Shown here piece by piece: positions 23,955 to 35,240 of a stretch of DNA of 64,000 nt. This DNA comes from Azadirachta indica. Its lineage: Eukaryota; Streptophyta; Magnoliopsida; Sapindales; Meliaceae. The notes beneath the pieces were generated by a model. The model saw only the letters and a program-made list of their open reading frames with translations. It made no database searches and was not told the DNA's origin. Positions within the stretch are counted from its first letter, which is position 1, and every line of letters begins with the position of its first letter. The stretch lies in the NCBI GenBank assembly GCA_022749755.1, contig CM040443.1:15267744-15331743 (forward strand). The letters run 5' to 3'. The position numbers and the translations under genes are program-made.

Positions 23955-25690
23955 ATTGGCGTTATCTGTGGAGAAGCTAGACAAGAAGCCATTCAAGTTC
24001 TAGTTTCTCTTAATACTTATAGATTAGACAAGGGAATGATTGCAGAAAATGGTCATCCCTTTAAGCGACAACCAATAGAAAAGATTAGCTATGAGGATGA
24101 ATCAGATGATCCACATTCTTACGTACATGAGCATAAGGAGTAGTCCATACTTCGTGAAAAGTCTTAACTCTAGGGCAAATTCTGATTTATAGAACCCGGC
24201 CAAGGTGTTACACACCCAAAAATGGGAGAGATCCATCAATTGTAGAAAAACTTAGAAGATAGCTGAAGGCAACATATGGAAAAGGATAAAGAAGTTGAAC
24301 TGTAGAAAAGTAAGACAAGCCACCTTAAGAAAGAACTCAACGAGCTCAAAAGGATGATTTATGGGTAAGAAAGAGTTATTTAAGCTCTTAATGTGATCGT
24401 CTAACAAAAATGTGGAGAAGATGATCTCTTAGAAGAGGGCGACAAAGCTCAAAGCAATCCACCTTCACAAAGGCAATTATCATGAGGGAAGTCAAGTGTA
24501 AGCAGACCACTAAAGAAAAACCTTACGTGGAGGAAAAGGTATGCAAAAGCTCAGAAGAGGAAAGCAAAAGTCTTTAAGCATAAAAAAGCAAAGGAGTTGA
24601 TGCACAGGGAACCCAAATACGTTGATTGTAGTACTCGATGGGCCAGCACACAGGTTAATGTGATTGAGAAAATTCAAAACATGCCCTAAGTAGAGTATAA
24701 AATCAATTAACATGCGGTTCTATATAAGCCAGAAGCGTTAAAAGGATAAGAATTTGTTTGCGCAAGTAGAAATCCAGGCAGAAGTAATAGATCATGATCA
24801 AAATGAGATTCAAGGTGAGAACACTGTGGAACAAGTACTAAGCAAGCAATGCATGGAAAAATGTATCATAAAGGCCATGGAAGAGCTTGAACTAGAAGAA
24901 AGTAGGAATAACAATAGCAAAACAGTTTAACAAGCTTAAGGTTTATCTTCTTTTTATGAGAGAAATCATAGACTTCACCATACCTCAGAAATTCAAAAAG
25001 CCACAGATCACACTTTACATGGAATTGTTTCGAAAAATGATGCTGATTTAAAGGTTAATTAAGCTTTAGATATATAGGATTTTTCAATTAACTTTGGAGG
25101 GTAGGCAAGGAAATGGTATCGAAATTTAAAGCCTCGTACTATAGAAAGCTTCAGTCAACACTGGAATTAGCATATTACCAACCATTGCACGAGTGCAACC
25201 ATGACCATGACCATGACCATGGTCGTGGTTGCACCTCAGAACTCATTCGAAGTCACAAAAGAGATCCTGGGACAAGTTCTGTGATTTTCACTAGGACTAT
25301 AGGCATCTTATCAACCATATGTAGACTTAAAGAAGCAGACAGAGGTGTTGGTTTAAAACAACTATTTAGATAAATATGTCAACCAATCATAAAGAGGGAA
25401 TAATTTCAACCACAATGATCATGATTAAGATTCTGCTGACAGAAGTATGGTGATATTTGAGACTCCCATATTGGCTAAAAATTCAAATAAAATGAGCAAG
25501 AATTACTCGAAGTACTTTTTACGCAACCCTACTATAGGAATTCACATCTTCAATGTAAGTGCTGAGAAGAAGCATAAGGTTGCCACTATCCTTATTATGT
25601 TCACAGATAAAGACGAGACGAGGGTAAATTATTCTTGTGATGATGCCTTAGAGGCCATTTGGGATTGTGGTGAGAAGATTTAAAAGTGAT
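23955..25690 (+). pseudogene. Ty3/gypsy gag-pol remnant
   Basis: Decayed internal region after the primer site. Gag-like ARKWYRNLKPRTIESFSQ occurs near 25105-25160 (compare the ARxWYxxLKPxSI pattern of plant gypsy gags). Near 25600 a protease-linked motif IMFTDKDETRVNYSCDDAL resembles the ITFTDEDxxGVxxPHDDAL segment preceding gypsy protease. Several stops and frameshifts separate them. It carries a short His/Asp repeat (HDHDHDH, about 25205-25225) unlike normal gag. The element is truncated at the 3' side by the repeat starting near 25810. Confidence 0.65.
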
Positions 25691-25809
25691 TTTTAACTAT
25701 CAAAATCAATTTTAAATGTTTTTGGTAGAAAGAAACTAGAAAGCCATCTAGTCTCACAGCATTTGCAGATTCATATGAAATAAGGTTTTTATAGTCTTAT
25801 ATGGTGAAC

Positions 25810-27640
25810 CTCTTAAAAGTATAACTAGTAAACCCAACCTAAAGAGAGGAGGTGAGTGAATTAGTTTATTAAAAATTTAACAACTAAATATGCAACCCAA
25901 CAATCAACAATCAACCAATTCAAATCATCTAAAGTATAATATAATAAATTCAACATACAATACCAATCATTGTATATGAATACAATAAATTAAGCTTATA
26001 GTGTGTGAGTAATATGTATAACAATAATATACACATAAATCAAAGAAGGAAAAGAGTAGAGAAAAATAACACCAAATTTTTTATGTGGTTCATCAAATCT
26101 TTGACCTATGACCATGCCACCAAACACCAAACTTGAGGATTGCACTACTTGTCTCTTCAAATCCAAAGACAACAAATGATAACTTCAAGTAGACTTTCGA
26201 GTGTCACTTAAACCATATACTAAGAGAACTTAATTGGATACCTCACCAACCTTTGCAAACCAAGTGACTTATAGATGTCACTCAAACCATACACCAAGTG
26301 TGTTTCTCTCACATTCATATCAAATAGATACAATAAGAATAGTCTTGATCAAAGAATTTGATCAAACAATACATAAGTAAAATATAGAGTATATAATTTG
26401 ATTTGATGTTTGATTTACAGATGAAAGCTCAAAAACTTTTTATTGCACTGTTAAAACATATAGAAAAATTTTTCAACGTGCAAAGCTATGAGTTTAGACT
26501 AGTATTTACAGTGAAAGTTATAATACTAGTCATTACTAGTTGTTAGGGGTCAAATTTTAAATTTTTCACAAGTTTGGTCAGCCGTATGGTGAAAACGATT
26601 GACTAGTATGGTCAACATAATTGACCAATTTTTTGGTCCACTTAAATTGATCCGAATCAGTTCACCTAGAAGCTAGTTTGGGACCACTGTGGATTTTGAA
26701 ATAATTTGCTTATACTATACTATAAAAATAATCAACTTTAAAAATGATCAATTTGGTGTTTGGTAAATTTTATTTATTAAAGTGATTTATATTTTTTTCT
26801 TTTTATTATTTGAAGTATGCATATTAAATTGTAAAAATAAAAGTACGAAAATACTAAAAGGAAAAAATTTTGGTTTTAACAATTTTATTTCTCAATTGGA
26901 ATTTAAAAATTATTTGTATGATTAATTTTGGATTTTTCATAATTTTAAATAGATATATTTGGTATTATAGTTATAAATAAAACTGTTATTTAAAATCAAA
27001 ATTTGATAAGCAACTCTTCTCCTACTTTTCAAAATCTATTATAAGATGCTATAATTTTGCTAAAAGTGGTTTTAAGAAATTTGTATCAAACACTTAAAAT
27101 AACTTTTGGTTGTTCAAATCACTATTACCCATTCTTACAACAATCCCAAAGGGCTTTAAATTGGATGCAAAAATAGATTTTTAGACAAGTTTGAAAAGTT
27201 TGCATTTTAGTTCTTTCTCGGGGTTTAAAAACCTTGCATTAAGTCTTCAGAAAACTTATGGCTACTTTTTATATATTCAAAATACTCACATGAAAACTAT
27301 ACAGCCATATGAATTTTTGAAAAACATGAAACATGCATTTTAATAAAAAATTTTGAGTTTATAAGTGCAAATTAATAATAAATCACCTAATATATGTCCC
27401 TTCAACTCTTCAAAACTTTTTTTCAATTTGCTCCTGGGGCTTCCAATTTTGCTTTTTGTGAATGTCTTGATTTTGGATATCTTTTTGATGTTCAAATTGT
27501 ATTCCAAATCTTCATGCTAAAAATATAGGAAATAATACTTCAAGAAGAATTTGATTATTCAAGGATATTAATGTTTGTTATTACTAAACCAATGACTTAT
27601 AAACCTTAGGGCTAAAATTTTTGTTCTAATTTTTTATTTA
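25810..27640. repeat. Dispersed repeat copy B (uninterrupted)
   Basis: Second copy of the repeat at 4690-5734 plus 8264-8745, without the MULE. Matching blocks: 26100-26360 to 5000-5280, and 27390-27620 to 8520-8740. It abuts gypsy remnants on the left and a truncated LINE on the right. Non-coding. Confidence 0.65.
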
Positions 27641-28912
27641 TTTGTTCATCAACTTTACTTTTAGGATTAGTATAAGAAAAAATTTGTGGAAAATACCCAT
27701 ATATGATGGTTTCAATATCCTTTTGGTCTTTTTTCTACCCATTTAGCTCATCTAAAATACCTACAATTGTATTCCCGTGCCCCTTGGCTGATGCTTTTGT
27801 GTGAAAGAATTTTGTATTTTTTTCTATTTCCTTAAGCTAGGATATTCTATCTCTTTGCCTCCAACAGATCTCATCTTCCATGCAAAACTTTTGCAGCTGT
27901 TTCTCAGTTATATTTATCTCATTAGAGTTCAATTTGCCTAAAGGGGTTGACTTAAGTCTTGCCACTTTGTTATGCAACTTACCAAAAGTCTTCTTTCTCC
28001 ACTTCGATAGTTGTTCTTGAATAGCACTTGTAATTTCCAAAAAATAGCTTATTAGGTGTTGTCGATCACCTTTAGCCTCTACACTCCAAAGTCTTTTAAT
28101 AATCTCCTAACATTCATTATAGGATCTTTAATATTTTCGTAACGAAACCTAAAACCCATTTTTCACCTTTTTCTGTCTATTACTTACTATTTATTGCATG
28201 CATAACAAAATAGGATGGAGATCTAATTAGTTGATATTTACATAAGATCCTTTGCAGATATTTTCCTATTTTTAAATTGCATAAAAACCTATCTGGCCAT
28301 TCCTTGATTAGGTTTGATTTGTACCTTTGGTTTAATCAGATAAACAATTTTCCACTTCATCTCAAATTCATGAGCTTGCTATCTTCCATTGCTAGTTTGA
28401 AAATCCATCATTAAATATGCATTTCAAAGGAGCTCTCTGGTCTTTACTTAAGATGAATTATCTTGTTAAAATCTCCACCATAAAGTCAAGGTATGGAAAA
28501 TAAAGCTGAGAGTTTTCTTAACAAGCAATGGGGGAGTGTTTCCTTGTAGCTTGATATGGGTTCACTTAAAATCTAGTAAATTTCCCCAATATCCCATCTT
28601 TCATTCTCACCAAAGCATCAACATGATGGATGCTATAAGAGGTAATTTTTAATTCTACTTCATAACTACATAGTAAAGCAATACATCAACTTAAACCAGT
28701 TCTATCTACTGTGAAGCAATTTTCAAAATTCAACTTTGATTTTATCCTTTCCATCTATTTGGTAACCATTTTTGTTTCACAAAGAAATAAAATATATACT
28801 TTGTATCTTTTTATAACTATATGGTGAGCTTCGAACGTTTCAACTTAAGACATTTATTGTCCTCGACAAGGCTAGGAACTAGCCATTGCCATGTCATCAA
28901 ACAGAAAGATTA
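27641..28912 (-). pseudogene. LINE ORF2 5' part: endonuclease and linker
   Basis: The endonuclease domain is visible in pieces: KLNFENCFTVDRTGLS, then EVELKITSYSIHHVDALVRM (about 28745-28605). The linker open frame (28040-27837) carries LSKWRKKTFGKLH and ICWRQRDRIS, followed beyond a stop by EKNTKFFHTKASAKG (about 27815-27770), the classic stretch just before the LINE reverse transcriptase. The RT itself is missing. Multiple stops. Confidence 0.75.
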
Positions 28913-28913
28913 T

Positions 28914-30397
28914 TGTTATGAAACCACGTAACCCTTAAGTATACGCAGCTATACAAGTAGTATAATGATAAAAAAGGTTGTCGTACCTACAAGGACTGAG
29001 TTTTTCAAGTTTTAAACTAAGTATTCTAATTATGGTAAATTTATTTTATCTAGATAATATTTTTAATATAAAAATATTAAAAAAAATGTAAACAACTAAT
29101 CTAATTAATGAAAAATAGAAATTAGAAATCGCAGCTAATAGAGTGCGGGTGTGTGGAATTTGACACAAAAATGATCATAGGATCTCAATTTCACCTAACC
29201 ATTACCATTTTTCTCCTAATTGGGAATTGGCAATACTTTTATTTTTAGTACATAATCACAGGTTCTAATTGACCTCGTTCCCTTTCTCGAGTACTGAATT
29301 AAGTCCTATGTATGGTTAACCTGGCTAATGTCCCTATCTAACTTAATTAACAACAAATTCTTTAGCCTAACATGTTATTAACTCCTAAAGATCACTCATC
29401 TCCCGGTTACTTGATTTCCCCAGTGTCAATATGATTATCTAGTTAATAAGGTCCTCTCAAACTCTCAGTATACTAAACTATGTTTTCAAACCCCATGAAT
29501 AAATTTAACTATCCTAACTTTCATTTATTCATGATTAGTCAAATAATTTATCAAGCAATGAATTATTAGCATTAAGTGTAAGGAAAACACAAGTGACTAA
29601 AAATTAATAACATTGACAAATTCCAAAATTAATCAAAACATGGTTTAATTAGGTTACATCAAAATAATAGAACATAAAAATCTAGCCTAACATATCAATA
29701 ACCAACAACAAGTTCATCATGAAATTCATAATTCTCAAAATGATTAAAACAATAAAATCAAAAGAAATTCAAGATGAACAATAGAGTAAAATAGAATAAA
29801 CTAGTGATGAAAAGGCTTCAATCCACCAAGCTTCAAGTATTTTCCCAAATCCTTTAAGATGATGAATTCTACCAACTTATCTCTAAAATATTTTTCTCTC
29901 TTCTACTCCTTTCTCACTCTATAAACTTCACTTTCTCGATGTGGATAATGGTAGCTATCTCCCCCAAAAACAAGAAAACCTAGGACTAGCCCTATCTAGC
30001 TATCCAAATCCAATCTGAAAGCTAAAAAACATCCAAGGACATCACCTAGGTTGTAGAAGATTACATGCACAGCTAGAGGCATGTGCGTAAGTCATTTAGT
30101 AATAGTGGCACCGCACACCACCCCAATGGCTCCCGTTCGTGGCACTTATAGCCTTTTCTTGTGATGCACATTACATATCATTTGAAACCTCCAAATGTTT
30201 AGTTTTTAATGCAATAAATAGAATATGATTCCAAATTATATAGAGGAAGTTATGCTTATTTTCGTAACTTATACTCAGTACGACAATTTCTACTCTTATC
30301 AAGCTTAATTTGCCTTGAATTTGTGTTTTCTGGCCTGCGTATGAACACAAAATTTCATCAAATAACAATGGTTAATGAGTAGAATATTCACTCATCA
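28914..30397. mobile_element. LTR-like insertion (solo LTR or small LARD) within the LINE
   Basis: A 1,484-bp block starting TGTTATGAAACC and ending CACTCATCA. Its 5-bp flanks are ATTAT (28909-28913) and ATTGT (30398-30402), matching at 4 of 5. It splits the LINE between ORF1 and ORF2. The TG...CA ends and 5-bp duplication fit an LTR-retrotransposon footprint. No coding region was recognised. The motif GTACCTACAAGGACTGAG near its left side is typical of widely dispersed plant repeats. Confidence 0.5.
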
Positions 30398-30499
30398 ATT
30401 GTAACTAGCCACTGTTGTTTCATCAGTATAGAAAGATTGTAGCCAGCCACTGCCATTTCTTTATTATAGAAAGATTGTGGAATAACTCCTGATATTTGT

Positions 30500-31542
30500 G
30501 AGAGTAGTTGAGCATGGGAAGCAGCCTTTAGAGAAGCAATAATAGATGTTTAAGAACTACTAACTACAATTTACCTTTTTTTGCCTTTAGTAAGCCCAAC
30601 TCTATTATATCCTCTCTCTTTTTAAACTCCACTAATTTATCCACCTTTTTCCTTCGTTCAACTATTTGTCTTTGGGCCTGGTATTTTCACCTCTTTCTAA
30701 TATTAGTGCTTATAGATTTTTTGGGCCTAGTTTCTTGCTCAGCACTTTTCGACTTGGGACTTCTCTTGGTAAGCTTCTTGTTGGGCCATTCTTATTGAAA
30801 AGGAAGAACAAGCCTACTTCTTGAATTTTCTCCTAGTGCACTATATCTTAGTTAGCTAGATGATTTTTTTAAGACAAATTAAATTCTTATATCATTTTTG
30901 TCAACTTATTTGTTAGCTCTGTAGCATTCACTAAATTCTTGTGAATGTCATTATTTTGACAATCTTGCAACTGTTGAGACTGGCCATTACACTTATCTAC
31001 AACTTCTGCTACTAGAAATGGCATATTCACCATCCTTCTAGATGACGAAGCTTGGTTGCTTACCACTGCCGTTTCTTTATTTCCTCTACCTTGCAAATCA
31101 TTTGACCTAACTTAATCGCCACTTTTTTGTTCATATAGGGAGTGGGTAAATTGTTAATTTAGACCCAAAATGATGCTCGAGTAAATTCTATCTTTGATAT
31201 GTCTCTTAGACTAAATGGCTCTTTTAATAAAATCAAAACATGATCAAAACACCATAGTTAGCCAGTAAGAATTTGTCCATGATCTATATCTAACTCAAAG
31301 TGAAAATAAATTTCTTACTGCCCTAGCTTTCGATGTAGAGCTCTTAAGTTGGCCTTTATGCTTGTTGCATCACCCATTTAAATGCCTCCCTATTTGCGTA
31401 TTTAGAGGAAAGAACCTTGCCTATTAGACAATTTGTTGTTATTTGTCATCCATTTCCTTTATCAATCCTTTTAGTGTTCACTTCTCCACTCATAAGTTAA
31501 AGAAAATGAGTTGTACAACTTTGTAATCTCATCAATTTCCAT
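30500..31542 (-). pseudogene. LINE ORF1 (DUF4283-like nucleic-acid-binding protein) remnant
   Basis: Begins MEIDEITKLYNSFSLT, as plant LINE ORF1 proteins do. After frame changes comes VGKVLSSKYANREAFKW near 31410-31370, then YIESLGS and FIFTL, the pattern of DUF4283 domains. An open 69-residue stretch (31096-30887, MQGRGNKETAVVSNQASSS) is the linker region. Several stops make it non-functional. Confidence 0.65.
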
Positions 31543-31660
31543 TAAATCACTAGCTTGCTAATAAAACTATGACAAAAATAACCTAGAGGTTTCTAAGAGT
31601 CTAATAATTGAAGTTTTTCTGTAACGCAATACTCCACTCACCTTTGAGAAGTGAGACAAG

Positions 31661-33179
31661 TATGCCAAATGACGTGGTGCCTTCTTTCGCTTTAAAGCTA
31701 GTCAGTTTTCAAAGAGCTCATTAAAAGAATATGTTAATTTTTATTTAAATGAAAGAATAACGTATAGGTCCTATATTTTAAGAAAAAGTAAAAGATATTA
31801 AATTATTTATGACAAAAGCTCTCTATTGACCTTAGTTAATGTTGTAGTAAAAATAAAGATCTAGGTGTTCAAGTCCCATTTCTTGTTTGTAGACTTCCTT
31901 TTGGTCTTCATGAAAGTAGAACTTCCTCTCGTTGCAAAAAGGAAAGGTAGAATCTCTTATTTACGTAAGGGTAGATTTTTTTGGGTTCACCATAATATGA
32001 TACATGTAATATGTAATATTAAAAGAAAAAATTATTGTTTTTATAATAATACAAGGACGTCTATGTTAATAACCCTATCCATCTTACCAAACAGTTGTTG
32101 ACTCTTCTCTTTCGTTTTACAAAACACTAAGCAACAACCTCTTTGTTTGCGGTCTACGTCACTGTCTCCATTTACCATCACCCAAAATACTACTTTATCA
32201 AGCCATGTATAAAGTAGAACAGCCCAACATTGACGTTCCCATTCTACAATCAAACCTCTATCTTCTCATCGACTTCCATCCTGTGAGTAGCTTTCTCTCT
32301 GTCTCTTAATATTTTGTTTGTTTTATTTTAAAGATTCCTAAATTACTAGTAATAACTAAAAAATAACTTTATGTTTGAATTTCAATATGTTTTATCCCAA
32401 TTCCATGAAGTGCTGAGCCATGGAATTCTATAACTGCTAAAAAGTGAGCTCTTTTGCCTCTGGAATCTCCTTTTTCTCTCATACTCTCTATCTCTCTCTG
32501 TGAGTTAAGCATATTTTCTTGTCTTAGAATAGTTGAGCCATATGTTAATGATAGGAAGACGTTGCTTAAACTAACACCACCCAATTTGGATTTTAATCTT
32601 TTAGGGTTTCAAAATAAAAGGTACTTTAAAAGGCATTTTAGTCCATAAAGCTTGGCATAGTAGATTGATACATTCTAATGGCTTTAGTTCTTTAAAACAA
32701 CCAAATCTGTTAGTTAAAGGCGTTTGTTTGAATGAGAAAAGGGGTCATAATGCTACATTTACACAAATTGGTGATACTGACTGACATTACATAATAGTAA
32801 TTGCCTAAATTTCTAAAATAAGAAAGTGAAAACTTAATAGAACTCTTGTTCAAGCTTCTTAATTCAGACAACAACCTCTTTGATCCTAATTACAATATAT
32901 ATTTTTTAATTTATAATTCTACTATTCATTTTTCTTGCTATTTATTGGGAATAAATCTATTTGGTTATTTTAAATGTTCATTTGAGATGAGTTATGCATC
33001 TACGAAAATGAATTTTGTTGAACACTTTATATGACTTTATAAACTAGAATGGTTTTTAAGTATCATATTTATGATTCTTATTGCTTGTATATTATGTGAA
33101 AAAAATGTGTTGCTTATACTTTGTTCTGAAATATAGCTTCTAATAGAAAAATTGAGGAGTATTAATCATAGCCGAGGTA
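31661..33179. other. No gene recognised
   Basis: AT-rich spacer between the LINE and the PRORP pseudogene. Short open frames here lack protein-like continuity. Pyrimidine-rich CT tracts at 32230-32310 and 32470-32510 could be 5' leader sequence of the former PRORP gene, but nothing proves it. Confidence 0.4.
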
Positions 33180-35005
33180 GATTCTATGTAGAAGCTGTTT
33201 CACTCATTAGCTCATTAAAACCTCTCCTTTCTTGTCATTCTTCACCAGAATCCCCTTGCTATTAAATTATCAAAATAAATGTTGCACCAATCCTCTACTT
33301 TACCAAAACCTCTACTGATATTAAGCAAAATCAATTTTTCATGGACTCAAGAATTGGTTTCTGCATTCTTACACACTAAGAAATTAACTATTCATGAATC
33401 TACAACTCCATGCACCAGCACTATTTCAAATAAATTAAAAAAAGAAAGCACACCAAGAATTAGCAGAAAGAATTCTTAGACAGAAATTACATATGTGATC
33501 CAAGCAAGCTGATGTTGTTGAAGCCCTTCACTTATATAATGAGGGGAAAAGTCATGGTACCCTCTCTTAGTCAACGCCACTATAATGTCTTGCTCTATTT
33601 ATGTTCTTGTGATTCTGCTATCGAATCAAGCTTAAACAGGAATAATGCCAATGCCTTGAATTTGGGTCTCAACAAAGAATTTGAAAATTTTCAACATATG
33701 GTTACAAATAAATTGAATAATGCCAAGGCTGGCTGTTGCAAAGGAAGACCTTGAAATTACTTTGGACTTAAGTGAAGCAAGTTAACAGTTTTGGGACTCC
33801 ACCAAAGTTGAGATGATATGGGTAGCCTTGCTTGGCTTTTGTAAGATGCAGAACATTGATAAAGCTTATGAAGTTGATGTGCACATGAAGGAATCAGGGT
33901 TGATGCCAAAGAACTTGAACTTTCTACTCTTTTAAAACTTGGTGCGGAAGTCAAGAAGGTAAACAAGGTTTATGAGATGTTATAGGGCTTGTAAGCCTTA
34001 GTGAGGTAATTTACAGAATCAACTACCAAAATTATTGAAGATTGGTTTTACTTTGACGGCACTGCAGAAGTTGAAGAGCCAGATGAGGATGTGAGAAAAG
34101 TACTGGATGGAATTGCTAAGGGTAGAGGTGGGTGGCATGGGCAAGGATTGTTGGGAAGTGGGAAATGGACGGTAGAGAGGACTTAGATGGATGAGAATGG
34201 TGTTTGTGGTTGTTGCAAGAAGTAGTTTGTTTGTATTGATATTGATCCAATGGAAATGGAAAAATTTGCCAGCTCATTAGTCCAACTTGTCTTATCAAAG
34301 AAAGGTTAACAAAGATTTTAGTAAGTTTTAGGTACAACATGATTTCCTTGCTTCTTAACTTTTTTTTAAGACTCAATCAATGTAGTTATTTTATGAGCCA
34401 TGTTTGCATGTGATGGATTTCATTTTTTAGTTATGCCATTGTTTCCATATAGTATAACCTTTATATGGTACTAGGAAGAATTATATTTTTGCATATTAGT
34501 AATTGAAGTTCTGAAAATTTTTTTGTCATCATGTTTTGTTTTAAAAATGTCACGCTACTTGTGTTATGGACAATTGTGTTTGTGGTTTTTGAATGCACAC
34601 CGATATTTCTCTCATATGAAATGGTGGTAAACTTGTTTAAGTTGAACATTTCTTGATAGGCATAGTATACAAACGTTTATGAATATTCAATTTTAAACTA
34701 CTTATTTCATTTTAAACTAGTTTACTTCGTTACTTTTAAGTATTCCAATATAATAAGGATCTTACAACAATGTTAAAATTGTCTGTGATAAAAATTCAAC
34801 TGTTGAAATTCTATGTAAAAGCAATAATGAATATTCTAATATTTTCTCAGTTGGGATTTATGGTTAGAATTGTCTATGATAAAAATTCAAGTGTTGATAG
34901 CTAACTATTTTCTATGGATAAACTTATTCAACAATCGTTGGATTGTCGACATGGCTCATTTGATGAGGTTATAGATGGTGCCAATATGGGTCTTGCCAAT
35001 CAACG
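33180..35005 (+). pseudogene. Proteinaceous RNase P (PRORP) pseudogene, 5' part
   Basis: PRORP enzymes remove 5' leaders from tRNA precursors in organelles or nucleus. The order of motifs matches the family: a putative transit-peptide region (33279-33479); PPR region with LSQRHYNVLLYLCSCDSA (about 33570-33625), ARLAVAKEDLEI (~33727) and LLGFCKMQNIDKAYEVDVHM (~33830); the zinc-linker motif GGWHGQG (34127-34147), with IDIDPMEMEKFA further on; then, after an intron, DGANMGLANQ (34973-35002), where DGAN holds a catalytic Asp. There are at least four frameshifts and several stops. The gene is cut at 35005 by a CACTA element; the rest is at 46401-47450. Retained introns show it is not a processed copy. 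Confidence 0.88.
35003..35005. repeat. CACTA target-site duplication ACG, left
   Basis: Trinucleotide directly before the CACTA terminus; the partner is at 46401-46403. Joining host sequence across the element gives CCAATCAACGTAATAAAGG. Confidence 0.85.
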
Positions 35006-35030
35006 CACTACTGCAAAAAAGGTCTTTCTT

Positions 35031-35240
35031 GATAGATAATACCTATCAAGAAGAGCACTTCGTGACAATAGTTTTTTTTTAATTATGAACGGTTCCACTC
35101 GTTAACCATTTATTGCAGTCTTGCGTCATTATCCTATGACAGAATCAATATCTATCAGACTTTTGTGATACTTTATTATCAAGAACTTATGATAGATTTT
35201 ATTCTATCATGAAGTTATTAAGAATTTTTTATATAATATT
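35031..35240. repeat. CACTA subterminal repeat region, left
   Basis: Multiple short related motifs in both orientations (CCTATCAAGAA, TATTATCAAGAAC, CTATCATGAAG, ATTATCATGA, TGATAG) within 200 bp of the terminus, as expected for TNPA-binding subterminal repeats. Confidence 0.5.

Larger units (their letters stand above)
27641..31660 (-). mobile_element. L1-type LINE, decayed and lacking its 3' half
   Basis: Minus-strand non-LTR retrotransposon. ORF1 lies at about 31542-30500 and the start of ORF2 at about 28910-27641. An LTR-like insertion (28914-30397) separates them. The ORF2 reverse transcriptase, RNase H and poly-A tail are absent: homology stops at the edge of repeat copy B. Loss of the 3' end is unusual for LINEs, which are normally 5'-truncated, so a later deletion or insertion removed it. 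Confidence 0.75.
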
